64,000 bases of DNA, taken from NCBI RefSeq assembly GCF_000024605.1, contig NC_013385.1, positions 1,812,175 to 1,876,174 of the forward strand. The letters are read 5' to 3'. How positions within the stretch are numbered: position 1 is the first letter of the stretch; each line of letters starts with the position of its first letter. Positions 47,070 through 55,960 of this stretch are shown in pieces. Made by a program: the position numbers and the translations under genes. A model generated the notes under the pieces. That model made no database searches. It had not been told where the DNA came from and was given only the letters and a program-made list of their open reading frames with translations. The stretch comes from Ammonifex degensii KC4 (lineage in GTDB: Bacteria; Bacillota; Desulfotomaculia; Desulfotomaculales; Ammonificaceae).

Positions 47070-48200
47070 CTAGGCTTCCCCTCCCGCTGCTGCCCTGGCC
47101 TTCTTGGCCAACCGGAGGTCAATGAAGCGATCCCGTAGCTTTTCCATCACCTGGGGCATGGTGGTGTATTCCATCTCGTCCAGGTGCAGGCGGTGCGGCT
47201 CGAAGGGACCCAACCGCCGCAGGTAATCGGCGATCTCCAGTGCCAGCCGGCGCGCGTTGTCGAAAGCCGGATCGCTGAAGAAGTCGTTCGGCCCGATGAG
47301 CTTGCCGTCAGCCAACTGGAAGCCCAGGGCTACCACCCGGGGAGGGCCGTCAAAGCGGGTGGGACGGGCATCGTCCATACTTACGGGCATCAGAGGACCG
47401 CTGTGCGAACCCCGCATCCAGCCCGAAACCAGGTGAGGGAAGGCGAAGGGCTCCAGCACTTCACCCACCGAGGGATAGCCGTTCTGGCAGCGGACGATAC
47501 AAACGGGATCGTCCTTGCCCACGTAGCGTCCCGCCATGAGGTTGAGCCGCTGGGTGCTGGAGACGGCCGCTATCTCTCCCGTACCACGGTGAAAGACCCT
47601 TTTGATAGCATAGCGGCCGGGCGCACCGATGAAGACCAGCATATCGTAAAGGTCCTCCGGGGCGTTGAAGATGATCTTTTTGTCCTCGATGAGGTCCCTT
47701 ACCTCGAAGGCGAAGCCGCAGTGCATCTTGGGATCGATGATGAGCCCGATGGTGTTGAAGGGGTCGGCGAAGATCTTGTAGAGGGGAAGGTTCCAGGCAC
47801 CAGGTTCGGTCTTATCGGCCATTAAGACCACCACCGGCTCGCTCTCCCGCTCCTCCACCTCCATCTCCGCCACGCCTGGCCCCAATCCCTTGACGTTGCC
47901 GGAGAAGGCATCGGCCAGGAGGTCCTGCCCCGCTCCGTAAAGCTTGAGCTTCTTGGCCACTTCCGTGCAGGCCACGAAGGTATCCCAGGCCAGCTTGTGA
48001 ATCTCCCCTTTGTTGCGCCCATGCTCGTGAGTCATGATGAGCACCAGGTCGTCACCCACGTGGGCTACGTAGTAGTCGATAAGCAGAGGATGCTTCTCTA
48101 GACAAGCACGAGCTTTCTCTTTTACCTCCGGATGCACCGCGCTGTGCCCCACGAAACCGCCTATGTCCGCCTTGATCACGCTAAGCGTCACTTTGGCCAT
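47070..48200 (-). CDS. Bifunctional fructose-1,6-bisphosphate aldolase/phosphatase (class V FBPase)
   Basis: 376 residues. Archaeal-type enzyme joining triose phosphates and hydrolysing the product directly to fructose-6-P, strictly gluconeogenic. N-terminal LSVIKADIGGFVGHSAVHP and VGDDLVLIMTHEHG carry metal ligands; later segments FDGPPRVVALGFQLADGK and FSDPAFDNARR also fit the family. It gives heat-stable one-way carbon flow from GAP/DHAP to F6P and removes the need for a separate aldolase and FBPase. ATG 48200 is used (AGGGTGG upstream), overlapping the transketolase end by 20 nt. Confidence 0.93.
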   Translation of the reverse strand: MAKVTLSVIKADIGGFVGHSAVHPEVKEKARACLEKHPLLIDYYVAHVGDDLVLIMTHEHGRNKGEIHKLAWDTFVACTEVAKKLKLYGAGQDLLADAFSGNVKGLGPGVAEMEVEERESEPVVVLMADKTEPGAWNLPLYKIFADPFNTIGLIIDPKMHCGFAFEVRDLIEDKKIIFNAPEDLYDMLVFIGAPGRYAIKRVFHRGTGEIAAVSSTQRLNLMAGRYVGKDDPVCIVRCQNGYPSVGEVLEPFAFPHLVSGWMRGSHSGPLMPVSMDDARPTRFDGPPRVVALGFQLADGKLIGPNDFFSDPAFDNARRLALEIADYLRRLGPFEPHRLHLDEMEYTTMPQVMEKLRDRFIDLRLAKKARAAAGGEA

Positions 48201-49146
48201 TTCTACCACCCTTTCGCTTTATGATTTTCTCGGCCGCCTCTACCACATTACCCGCGGTGAGGCCGTAGTGATGAAGGAGCTCGTGCGGCTTGCCGGACTG
48301 GCCGAAGGTGTCCCGCACCCCCAAGCGAATCAAGGGAACCGGGCACTCCTCTGACAGCACTTCGGCCACCGCGCTCCCTAAACCCCCGATTATGCTGTGC
48401 TCCTCCACAGTTACCACCGCCCCCGTGCGGGAAGCCCAGTGAAGCAGGGTCTCCCGATCCAGGGGCTTCAAGGTAGAGACGTTCAGCACCGCCGCTCCGT
48501 ACCCCTTACGCTTTAGCTCCTCCGCTGCCTCCAGGGCCACTTTTACCATGTGGCCGCAGGCGGCCAGGGTTACGTCCTCCCCTTCCCGCAGCACCTGAAT
48601 CCGGCCGATGGTGAAGGGTTTGTCGGGAGAGGTGATGAGGGGTACTGTCGGCCTCCCCAGGCGGATATACACGGGACCCTCCCACTCCGCCGCCGCCAGG
48701 GTAGCCTGGTAGGCCTCGTGCGCGTCAGCCGGTACCAGCACCGTCATGCCCGGTAGAGCACGCATCAGGGCCAGATCGTCTATGGCCTGGTGCGAGGCTC
48801 CGTCTTCCCCTACCGTAATTCCCCCGTGGCTGGCCGCTATCTTGACGTTGAGGCCCGGGTAGGCCACCGACTGAAAGATCTGGTTGTAGGCCCGCTGGGT
48901 GGCAAAGATGGCGAAGGTAGAGGCAAAGGGGATGAAACCCGATGCCGCCAGACCGGCTGCCATACCGATGAGGTTGGCCTCCGCCACTCCGGCGTTGAAG
49001 AAGCGCTCGGGAAACTCCCTGGCAAAGCGGACGGTCTGGGTGGACTTGGAGAGATCGGCGTCTAAGACCACCACCCGCTCGTTGCGCCGGCCGAGCTCCA
49101 CCAGAGCCTGGCCGTACCCCTCGCGGGTAGCCATGGGCTTGGTCAT
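48181..49146 (-). CDS. Transketolase, C-terminal subunit
   Basis: 321 residues, the pyrimidine-binding plus C-terminal domain half of a split transketolase. It shows VVVLDADLSKSTQTVRFA, RFFNAGVAEANLIGMAAGLA with the catalytic glutamate that activates TPP, and EDGASHQAIDDLALMRALPG. Pairs with the N-terminal subunit encoded 4 nt upstream. Carries out both two-carbon transfers of the cycle. Confidence 0.93.
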   Translation of the reverse strand: MTKPMATREGYGQALVELGRRNERVVVLDADLSKSTQTVRFAREFPERFFNAGVAEANLIGMAAGLAASGFIPFASTFAIFATQRAYNQIFQSVAYPGLNVKIAASHGGITVGEDGASHQAIDDLALMRALPGMTVLVPADAHEAYQATLAAAEWEGPVYIRLGRPTVPLITSPDKPFTIGRIQVLREGEDVTLAACGHMVKVALEAAEELKRKGYGAAVLNVSTLKPLDRETLLHWASRTGAVVTVEEHSIIGGLGSAVAEVLSEECPVPLIRLGVRDTFGQSGKPHELLHHYGLTAGNVVEAAEKIIKRKGGRNGQSDA

Positions 49147-49150
49147 CTTT

Positions 49151-49990
49151 TCACCTCCCTCCGAGCTCTTTCAGAGCCTGGATGCCCTGCTCCGGCTTAG
49201 GAGCCACCCCGTGCCAGTCTACCTGGTTTTCCATGAAGGAGACCCCTTTTCCCTTGACCGTGTGAGCGATGATGGCAGTGGGCTTCTGGGCATAACCCAC
49301 CCTTTCCAGGGCAGGAACTATCTCCTCGAAATTGTGGCCGTCGATCTCGATGACCGACCAGTTGAAGGCCCGCCACTTGGCGGCCAAAGGCTCGAGCGCC
49401 ATCACCTTCTCCGTTTCTCCGTCGATCTGCAGCCGGTTGCGGTCTACGATGGCCACCAGGTTGTTAAGGCGGTAATGCCCCGCCGCCATGGCCGCCTCCC
49501 AAACCTGCCCTTCCTGGCACTCCCCGTCTCCCAGGAGGACGAAGACCCGGCAGCCGCTACCCCGCAGCTTGGCAGCCAGCGCCATACCCACCCCCACCGA
49601 CAGGCCCTGACCTAAAGAGCCGGTGGACATCTCTACCCCCGGCACTTTGCGCATATCCGGGTGTCCTTGCAGAGGGGAGCCCAGGCGCCTCAAGCTCTCC
49701 AGCCAGGAAACGGGGAAGAAGCCCCTCTCGGCCAGAACCGCGTAAAGGGCCGGGGCAGCGTGTCCCTTCGAAAGGATGAACCGATCACGGTCGGGATCCT
49801 GAGGGTTTTCCGGGTCGATGCGCATGACCCGGAAGTAAAGGGCGGTCAGGATATCCACCGCCGAGAGCGACCCGCCGGGGTGCCCCGAGCCGGCGTGCAT
49901 CAGCATACGGATGACGTGCTGGCGAATGAGCTGAGCCTTGCGCTCGAGTTCCCGGTACTCCCCGGGGGCGTTGAGCTTAGCCAACAGCAT
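49151..49990 (-). CDS. Transketolase, N-terminal subunit
   Basis: 279 residues, the TPP-pyrophosphate-binding half. [20 protein letters not shown] near residue 36 and the TPP motif [16 protein letters not shown] with a later asparagine ([10 protein letters not shown]). Split transketolases are usual in archaea and many clostridia. Start overlaps the phosphoribulokinase end by 14 nt. Confidence 0.93.
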   Translation of the reverse strand: MLLAKLNAPGEYRELERKAQLIRQHVIRMLMHAGSGHPGGSLSAVDILTALYFRVMRIDPENPQDPDRDRFILSKGHAAPALYAVLAERGFFPVSWLESLRRLGSPLQGHPDMRKVPGVEMSTGSLGQGLSVGVGMALAAKLRGSGCRVFVLLGDGECQEGQVWEAAMAAGHYRLNNLVAIVDRNRLQIDGETEKVMALEPLAAKWRAFNWSVIEIDGHNFEEIVPALERVGYAQKPTAIIAHTVKGKGVSFMENQVDWHGVAPKPEQGIQALKELGGR

Positions 49991-50876
49991 ACCTTTCCCT
50001 CCTTCCCACCTCCTGCCGCTCCGCCAGCAGTTCCTCCAGCCGCAGCACCAGCAGGGTTAGCATGAGCTGGTAGGGGGTTACCTTTACCCCTCCGGCCGCC
50101 CGCGCCAGTACTGCCTCCGCCCGTGGCCCTGCTCCCCGCAGCATCTCCTCGACAACCTCACAAGGCATCTCTTCCTCGAAAGAAAGTACCTGCATCTCCC
50201 GGCCTCCTACCCACTCCCGCACCAGCCCCTTGGCCGCGACTTTCTGGTGGAGGAACTTAAACCAGGAGTGGGCCACTGGTTCTTTAACCTTCACGCCGAT
50301 GTGGAAAGCCGAGTTGGCCGCCACCGGGTAGAGGCAGATCACCAGGTCGGCGTAAGCCAGCTGGGGTTCTACAAAGTTGCGAATATCCCACTGGCGCTGC
50401 CGGATCTCCTTTACCACCTGCTCCACAGTGTAACCCCGCACCGAAGCGTCCCGGCTGATCTTCCAGTGAATCTTCAGTTCCTGGTGGGTATCGTAGTAGA
50501 TCTTGAGATCGTACATATCGGCCGCCACCTTGAAGCAGAAAGGATGCAGCCCCTCCACCAAGATGAAGGGACGGGGCTCCACCCACACTGGGTCACTGAA
50601 GTCCCCCGTTTCGTGGTCGTAGACCGGGCGCAGGACCCGCTCCCCCGAGCGGAGCCGGTAGAGGTGCTCGATGAAGAGGCCCAGGTTGTTAGCCCGGTGG
50701 TGCAGAGGGGTAATCCCTACCAGCTTGCGCTCTTGCCGGTTGAGAGAGTGGTAGCCGTCAAGCTCGATGACGCTCACCCGCTCGTGGCCCAAAAGCTCCT
50801 GCAGCTTGCGCACAAAGGTGCTCTTCCCCGCTCCGCTGTCCCCCGCTATACCTACCAGCACAGGTTCGCGCCGCAT
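49977..50876 (-). CDS. prk: Phosphoribulokinase
   Basis: 299 residues, P-loop kinase of the uridine kinase/PRK family. Phosphorylates ribulose-5-P to RuBP. Walker [19 protein letters not shown] (residues 9-26), [38 protein letters not shown] and VEGLHPFC. The last 65 residues extend beyond the usual core. The identification rests partly on its place next to RubisCO; by sequence alone a uridine kinase would be possible, but the tyrosine/aspartate pattern and VEGLHP segment fit PRK. GGGAGG lies 8 nt before the ATG. Confidence 0.88.
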   Translation of the reverse strand: MRREPVLVGIAGDSGAGKSTFVRKLQELLGHERVSVIELDGYHSLNRQERKLVGITPLHHRANNLGLFIEHLYRLRSGERVLRPVYDHETGDFSDPVWVEPRPFILVEGLHPFCFKVAADMYDLKIYYDTHQELKIHWKISRDASVRGYTVEQVVKEIRQRQWDIRNFVEPQLAYADLVICLYPVAANSAFHIGVKVKEPVAHSWFKFLHQKVAAKGLVREWVGGREMQVLSFEEEMPCEVVEEMLRGAGPRAEAVLARAAGGVKVTPYQLMLTLLVLRLEELLAERQEVGRRERYAVG

Positions 50877-50880
50877 GCTA

Positions 50881-52146
50881 TCAACCTCCCCAATGCATGA
50901 TGGCTTCTTCTAAGGTTTTCTCCCGCCGGGCTACCTCTTGGAAGCTCTGACCGCTGGTCGCCGCCTCCACCGCCGCCCGCACGGCGCTGGCCCCGGCTCG
51001 GGTACCCCGGGGGTGCCCGTGCACTCCCCCACCAAACTGCAGCACACAGTCCACGCCAAAGATGGAGATGAGATCCGGTATGTGCCCGGGATGCAGCCCG
51101 CCGGAAGCCACCGACAAAACCGGCTTTATCTCGCCCCAGTCCTGGGGGCGGAGGAGATCGCCGGAGACGGGGGAGGCGTTGCCCAGCGCCGCGTGGCAGC
51201 GCAGCACGTCCTCTTTATCCCCCTCCATCTTCCCCACCACGGTGCCGATGTGCAGCTGGTCCACGCCGGCCAGGCGGGCCAGTTTGGCCAGCACCAGCAT
51301 GGATATACCGTGCCGCCTGTTCCGGGCAAAGCTGGCGTACATGGCGCGGTGGGCGTGGATTATAAGTCCCAGGTTGGCCTTGCGCAGGCTTAAGAGTCCG
51401 GAAAAGCCGGCTGTAACTATGTCCACCATCACGTAGCGCCCGCCTTCCCGCTTTACCAGTTCCGCCCGCCGGATCATCTCCTCCGTCTCCGCCGTCACGT
51501 TGGGCAGGTAGACCTTCTTTTCCCCTGCCTCCGCCTCTGCCCGAGCGCAGGCCTCCAGGCTTCGCTTGACCCGCTCCTCGAAGGGGGAGAAGGGCTGAGA
51601 GGTCAGGTTCTCGTCGTCCTTGACTAGATCAAGCCCTCCTACCAGCGCCTCGTAGACCACCTCGGCCTGCTCCCGGGGGCTAAGCCCCAGCTTGGGCTTG
51701 ACGATGGTACCCACCAAGGGCCGCCCGTAAATTCCTAAGGTCTCCCTTACTCCCTGGACGCCGAAAGCCGGTCCCAGCGACCCGGATACGAGCTCGGGAG
51801 GAAAACTTATGTCCAAAAGCCTTAAGTTCTTCACCGCCTTCATACCGAAGATGTTTCCGGCTATGCTGCTCAAGTACTGGGGGATGTTCCCCGGCTCGAA
51901 AAGGGCAGCAGGATAGGCAATCTTTACCACGTTTCCTTCTATGGCATATACCCGCGCCCGCAACTCCTCCCATATCCTGGGCTTCATGGTGGCCACGTCG
52001 GTCCAGGTGCCGATAGAAGACTCCGAAGCTACCGCCCCGGCAGCCTCGTAAATGTCCACCCCCTCCGCCGGCTCCACGTAGAAGCAGGCCAGACAGTCAG
52101 AAGGAGAAGGAGTGTAGTTGAGTTCTACGAAATCACTGTAGCGCAA
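50881..52146 (-). CDS. rbcL: Ribulose-1,5-bisphosphate carboxylase/oxygenase, form III type
   Basis: 421 residues, shorter than form I and lacking any small-subunit gene nearby, as for form II/III enzymes. All key residues are present: K150 in GTIVKPKLGL, the carbamylated K176 with D178/E179 in GLDLVKDDEN, H266/R267 in IIHAHRAM, K306 in the loop-6 sequence VVGKMEGD, S348 in SVASGGLHPG and the glycine loop FGGGVHGHPRGT. It is therefore a true carboxylase, not a RubisCO-like protein. Form III assignment is by length and motif style (no tree made). TTG start after TAGGAGGTG. Gap to prk is 4 nt. Confidence 0.93.
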   Translation of the reverse strand: MRYSDFVELNYTPSPSDCLACFYVEPAEGVDIYEAAGAVASESSIGTWTDVATMKPRIWEELRARVYAIEGNVVKIAYPAALFEPGNIPQYLSSIAGNIFGMKAVKNLRLLDISFPPELVSGSLGPAFGVQGVRETLGIYGRPLVGTIVKPKLGLSPREQAEVVYEALVGGLDLVKDDENLTSQPFSPFEERVKRSLEACARAEAEAGEKKVYLPNVTAETEEMIRRAELVKREGGRYVMVDIVTAGFSGLLSLRKANLGLIIHAHRAMYASFARNRRHGISMLVLAKLARLAGVDQLHIGTVVGKMEGDKEDVLRCHAALGNASPVSGDLLRPQDWGEIKPVLSVASGGLHPGHIPDLISIFGVDCVLQFGGGVHGHPRGTRAGASAVRAAVEAATSGQSFQEVARREKTLEEAIMHWGG

Positions 52147-52159
52147 GATTACGCACCTC

Positions 52160-52840
52160 CTAAGCTTTACTCACCCCGACTGCGCTCAAAGCTTCTGCCG
52201 TCAGACGGTTCCAGTCTTCCAGGAAGCGCTGGATGCCCACATCGGTCAAGGGATGCTTCACCATTTGGGCCAGGACGCCGAAGGGAACGGTGGCGACGTG
52301 CGCCCCTGCCCGCGCCGCCTCCACCACGTGCAGAGGGTGGCGAATGCTGGCAGCAATTATCTCGGTGGAAAAGCCGTAGCGGGAAAAGATGTGGGCCAGA
52401 TCGCGCACCAGCGTCATTCCTTCGTGGGAGACATCGTCCAGCCGTCCTATAAAGGGGCTGACAAAGGTGGCTCCCGCTTTGGCCGCCAGCAGACCCTGAG
52501 ACACGGAAAACACCAGAGTGACGTTGGTCTTTATCCCCTCGCGGGAAAGTACCTTTACCGCCTTGAGTCCTTCCTCTGTCATGGGGATTTTTACCGCGGT
52601 ATTAAGCCCCCAGGAAGCGATGCGGCGCGCCTCCTCCACCATGTCCTCCGCCGTGGTGGAAATCACCTCCACGCTTATGGGGCCGTCCACCAGGGAAGCT
52701 ATCTCCCTTACAACCGCCTCCACGTCTGCCCGGCCGGCCCGCGCCAGCAGGCTGGGGTTGGTGGTCACTCCGTCCACCACTCCCCACTCGGCCGCCCGCC
52801 TTATCTCCTCCACCTTGGCCGTGTCCAGAAAGATCTTCAA
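52160..52840 (-). CDS. tal: Transaldolase (TalC/MipB-type)
   Basis: 226 residues, TIM barrel of the small transaldolase/F6P-aldolase group. It shows [29 protein letters not shown], the Schiff-base lysine in [11 protein letters not shown], and [20 protein letters not shown]. In this operon it would turn E4P plus F6P into S7P plus GAP, replacing the aldolase/SBPase route. TTG 52840 is the start (GGGGGG upstream); a longer reading to 52906 lacks family similarity. First gene of the operon. A TAGAAT box at 52880-52875 is a weak candidate -10. Confidence 0.92.
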   Translation of the reverse strand: MKIFLDTAKVEEIRRAAEWGVVDGVTTNPSLLARAGRADVEAVVREIASLVDGPISVEVISTTAEDMVEEARRIASWGLNTAVKIPMTEEGLKAVKVLSREGIKTNVTLVFSVSQGLLAAKAGATFVSPFIGRLDDVSHEGMTLVRDLAHIFSRYGFSTEIIAASIRHPLHVVEAARAGAHVATVPFGVLAQMVKHPLTDVGIQRFLEDWNRLTAEALSAVGVSKA

Positions 52841-53050
52841 GTTTCTTTCCCCCCTTTCGCTTCCTCGTGCTTTCATTCTAGGGGAGGAAGAAGAAGGGAT
52901 AAACAAAAGGCCCTTGAAAAGTTGCTAGAAGCGCTCAAGCGGTCAGCCGGCCGGAAAGCTCACCGGGATGGAACCGCTCATCGCAGGTAGATGCGCGTTT
53001 AGCTCTCCGATCCCGGCGGTGACAAAACCGGACCGAGCGGCCTCCTAGAT

Positions 53051-53088
53051 ATAAAAGGGGCACCAGGATTTCCTGGTGCCCCCATTTT
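53051..53088. terminator. Strong stem-loop after the HEPN pseudogene
   Basis: GGGGCACCAGG-ATTT-CCTGGTGCCCC (53057-53082), a perfect 11-bp stem with a T-rich tail on both strands (TTTTAT on minus, ATTTTTC on plus). It ends transcription of the coaX-dusB-MNT-HEPN unit. Confidence 0.85.
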
Positions 53089-53103
53089 TCTGGCCCAAAA
53101 AAC

Positions 53104-53521
53104 CTATCCTTTCAGCCGCTCACTTACGAAGTCGATCACCAACCGGGCCAGTTCCAGGGCTCGCTGCCCGTCGGCCTCATCGAAAGCTTCCGCCGGAATC
53201 CCTCCGGGCAAGCCGTTAGGGTAGCGGGTGGGGATGTAGTACTTGTCCAGAGCGGCCGCCTGGCGCCGCACCTCTTTAAAAGAGCGCTCGAGTTTGGAAG
53301 CCAAGCTAGCCAGCTCCGCCACCGAATGGCCGCGAACCTCCGAGATGCCCCGAGATGCCCCGGGAGTAAAGGAAAGCTTTCAAGGCTCTCTCGGCGCTCT
53401 GCTGGGCCAGAAAGCAGGTTAGGTGATACCTCTTCCCTTGGAAGCAAAACTGGGCATCCTCGTAATCATGAAGCGCCTGGCGCCACCAGCGCTCAGCTTC
53501 TTCCTTCGGGCTTCTCCTCAT
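53104..53521 (-). pseudogene. HEPN-domain protein, frameshifted by a 10-bp tandem duplication
   Basis: N-terminal part (ATG 53521) reads ERWWRQALHDYEDAQFCF, YHLTCFLAQQSAERALKAFL, the typical HEPN helix pair. The frame is then lost after YSRGIS. The rest (AELASLASKLERSFKEVRRQ to SERLKG, ending 53104) is in another frame. At about 53339-53360 the 10-base unit GAGATGCCCC is present twice in tandem. Removing one copy gives SRGISEVRGHSVAELASLA and one continuous protein of about 135 residues. It overlaps the end of the MNT gene, the usual MNT-HEPN arrangement. Confidence 0.8.
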
Positions 53522-53852
53522 AAACCAGCCTGCCCTCCTCGAGAATGCGCCGCACAAAGTCCCTGCTGGAAGAAAGCTCGGCCAGCTCCTCCGGGGTGTA
53601 GATCAAGATATCTACCGCCACCCGGGGCTGCACTTCCCTGAAGAAAACCTCCAGACGCTCAAGCCAGGGAAGCTCCGTCTCCTGCACGGCGAGAAGGTCG
53701 AGGTCGCTGCCCGCCGTCACCTCATCCCGGACTAAGGACCCGAAAACGTAAAGCTTTTTAAACTTCAACCGGGGGCAGAAAGAAATGATCCGGTTAAGTT
53801 CTTTAAGCAGCAGACGCTTGCGGCGCCTATCTTCCTTCCAGGTGACCCGCAC
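53493..53852 (-). CDS. MNT-type minimal nucleotidyltransferase (antitoxin-like partner of HEPN)
   Basis: 119 residues. Nucleotidyltransferase core LYVFGSLVRDEVTAGSDLDL (GSxxR...SDxDL) and a later VAVDILIYT carrying the third acid. GTG 53852 is the likely start: TGGAGG lies 7 nt upstream and this removes a 56-nt overlap with dusB. In MNT-HEPN pairs the MNT protein AMPylates or otherwise neutralises the HEPN RNase. With the HEPN gene broken, it would stand alone. Confidence 0.82.
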   Translation of the reverse strand: MRVTWKEDRRRKRLLLKELNRIISFCPRLKFKKLYVFGSLVRDEVTAGSDLDLLAVQETELPWLERLEVFFREVQPRVAVDILIYTPEELAELSSSRDFVRRILEEGRLVYEEKPEGRS

Positions 53853-53889
53853 CGGCAAAACCTCCAGACTCTGTTTTCTCAAAACCAGT

Positions 53890-54870
53890 TTAGCACGTTT
53901 GTACCTGATAGAGGTATCTTTCCAGGAGAGACCGGAGGGCAGCAAAATCGCGGGCCTGGTAGGCCTGACCCCGGAGGGCAGAGGCTCCGGGCAAGCCGCG
54001 TGTATACCAGTCCACCACCATCCTTCCCCGGTTGAGCGCCTTATCGCCGTAAAGCGCCTCCAGTAAGGCCAGATGCTTTAAGCCCTGAGCCACCCGTTCC
54101 GCCGGCGAAGGAGGAGGAGGTATCTCGCCGCTGAGAGAGTATAGCTGACAGCGGGTGAAAATCCAGGGGTTGCCCCGTGCCGCCCTTCCTACCATAACCC
54201 CGTCACAACCGGTCGAAGCAAGCATCCGCAGGGCATCTTCCGGAGTCCGCACGTCGCCGTTGCCTATGACGGGAATTTTCACGGCTTCTTTGACCCTCCG
54301 TATGGCCTCCCAGTCGGCCCGTCCCCCGAAAAACTCGTGCCGGTAGCGCCCGTGCACGATGAGCGCCTTAGCCCCAGCTTCCTCCAGCAGGCGGGCCATC
54401 TCCCAGGCCGGGGGACTCTTCTCGTCCCAGCCTTTACGCAGCTTGACGGTGACCGGCACCTTTACCCGCCGGCAAACCGCCTCCACTATAGCCGCCGCCT
54501 GGCGCGGGTCGCGCAAAAGAGCTGCTCCTGCTCCTATCTTCACCACCTTTTCCACCGGGCAGCCCATATTGAGGTCGACCGCCACCGCCCCCGCTTCTTC
54601 CACCACCAGGGCTGCCTCCGCCATCTCCTCCGGATCGCTGCCGAAAAGCTGGGCTACCACCCCTTCTTCTCCCAGAAAGTCGAGCAGGTGCTTTCTCGCC
54701 TCGGAAGAGCGGGCCAGGGCCGGAGCCGGTAGCATCTCCGTCCAGCAGAGGCGCGCCCCGCCTTCGCGAGCCACTAGGCGGAAGGCGCGGTCAGTTATGC
54801 CAGCCATGGGAGCCAGTACTATAGGGAAGCCGGAAGAGAGTAAGGAAAAGAAGTCAGCGGTTGCGCTCAT
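53890..54870 (-). CDS. dusB: tRNA-dihydrouridine synthase
   Basis: 326 residues, FMN TIM barrel. It shows LAPMAGITDRAFRLV near residue 20, the catalytic cysteine in LNMGCPVEKVVKIGAGAAL, KLRKGWDE, HGRYRHEFFGGRADW and GNGDVRTPEDA. Reduces specific uridines in tRNA with NADPH. Start overlaps the coaX end by 17 nt. Confidence 0.94.
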   Translation of the reverse strand: MSATADFFSLLSSGFPIVLAPMAGITDRAFRLVAREGGARLCWTEMLPAPALARSSEARKHLLDFLGEEGVVAQLFGSDPEEMAEAALVVEEAGAVAVDLNMGCPVEKVVKIGAGAALLRDPRQAAAIVEAVCRRVKVPVTVKLRKGWDEKSPPAWEMARLLEEAGAKALIVHGRYRHEFFGGRADWEAIRRVKEAVKIPVIGNGDVRTPEDALRMLASTGCDGVMVGRAARGNPWIFTRCQLYSLSGEIPPPPSPAERVAQGLKHLALLEALYGDKALNRGRMVVDWYTRGLPGASALRGQAYQARDFAALRSLLERYLYQVQTC

Positions 54871-55618
54871 AGATTATCCGCAACCCCACCAAGGTGAGGT
54901 AAGGCTCTACCCGGTCTATGGTGCGGCTCTCGCTGGCAATGAGCCCGGCCAGGCCGCCGGTGGCCACCACGAGGGTTTTACCCCCCAATTCCTCCCACAT
55001 GCGGCTCACCAGGGCATCCACCAGCCCAGCAAAGCCAAAGATCACGCCCGCCTGTATGCTGTGCACCGTGTTACGCCCGATGGCCGTCGGCGGAGGAACC
55101 AGGTCCACCCGCGGTAGCCTGGCAGCCCGGGCAAATAGCGCCTCGCAGGCAATGCCTATGCCGGGGGCAATGGCTCCGCCCAGATATTCTCCCTTGCTTG
55201 ATACCACGTCGAGGGTGATAGCCGTACCAAAGTCCACTACGATAAGCGGGCCGCCAAAAAGGGCGAAACCCGCCGCCGCGTTTACCACCCGGTCGGCCCC
55301 CACCTCCCGGGGGTTTTCCGTCTTGACTGGAACCCCGGTGCGAACTCCCGGGCCGACAAAGAAGGGCTTCTGGTCAAAATACTTGGCTATCCCTTCCTCG
55401 ATGGCCCGGTTGAGAGGGGGTACTACCGAAGAGACCACCACCCCTGTAACCGCCCCGGGATCGAAGCCTCTTTCCCGTATAAGCTGGCGCAGCAGAAGCC
55501 CCAGTTCATCGGCCGTCTGCTCGTGGCGGGTGGCCAGCCGCCAGGCAGCCTGCAGCTCCTCTCCCCTGAAGACCCCAACCGTAACGTTGGTATTACCTAC
55601 ATCCAAAGCCAGAAGCAA
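54854..55618 (-). CDS. coaX: Type III pantothenate kinase
   Basis: 254 residues, ASKHA fold. It shows LLALDVGNTNVTVGVF at the N-terminus, GADRVVNAAAGF, and the phosphate loop VVDFGTAITLDVVSS. First step of CoA synthesis from pantothenate, thus downstream of the panBCD genes also present. TTG start with only a weak ribosome site. A stem-loop lies just 20 nt upstream. Confidence 0.94.
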   Translation of the reverse strand: MLLALDVGNTNVTVGVFRGEELQAAWRLATRHEQTADELGLLLRQLIRERGFDPGAVTGVVVSSVVPPLNRAIEEGIAKYFDQKPFFVGPGVRTGVPVKTENPREVGADRVVNAAAGFALFGGPLIVVDFGTAITLDVVSSKGEYLGGAIAPGIGIACEALFARAARLPRVDLVPPPTAIGRNTVHSIQAGVIFGFAGLVDALVSRMWEELGGKTLVVATGGLAGLIASESRTIDRVEPYLTLVGLRIIYERNR

Positions 55619-55637
55619 ACCACTTCAAACCTGGTTC

Positions 55638-55663
55638 AAAAAACTTGACTGTTTCCAGTCAAG
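55638..55663 (-). terminator. Terminator-like hairpin at the right end of element 2
   Basis: CTTGACTG / CAGTCAAG perfect 8-bp stem closing a GAAA tetraloop (minus strand), followed by T6. It ends the tnpB/non-coding RNA transcript and lies 20 nt upstream of coaX. Confidence 0.8.
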
Positions 55664-55960
55664 CCGGCCCCCAGACCAGGCGTTCGCCTCCTTTCTGGAT
55701 ACTTGATTTGCTGCCCCCTGGGGAGGACAGCAGGGCGACAGGGGGCCTCGGCCCGGGAGTCCCACCCGGAGTGCCCGCGGAAGAGTCCTCTCCTCCCGTA
55801 CCCCGGACTCGCCTGCGCGGACTTCACGGGGTGCTTTTTTGCACCCGCAGGTCGGAGTTCGCCGGGATAGGGGTGGCGTCAGTCCGCCACCGCGGGCACC
55901 GTCCTGTTAGGACGCCTACCGGGTTTGTCCGACACCCGGCTAAACGGGGTCACCGGAAAG
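55640..55960 (-). ncRNA. Candidate TnpB guide (omega) RNA region
   Basis: Roughly 300 nt between the tnpB stop and the hairpin hold no plausible gene but several clear stems. They are GGTGGCG/CGCCACC (55872-55891), GTCCT/AGGAC (55901-55913) and GGGTGC/GCACCC with a six-base loop (55829-55846). TnpB guide RNAs come from the 3' end of tnpB and the element's right end, with the guide being the flanking DNA beyond the right end. Position, structure and terminator fit; the RNA itself is an inference. Confidence 0.45.
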
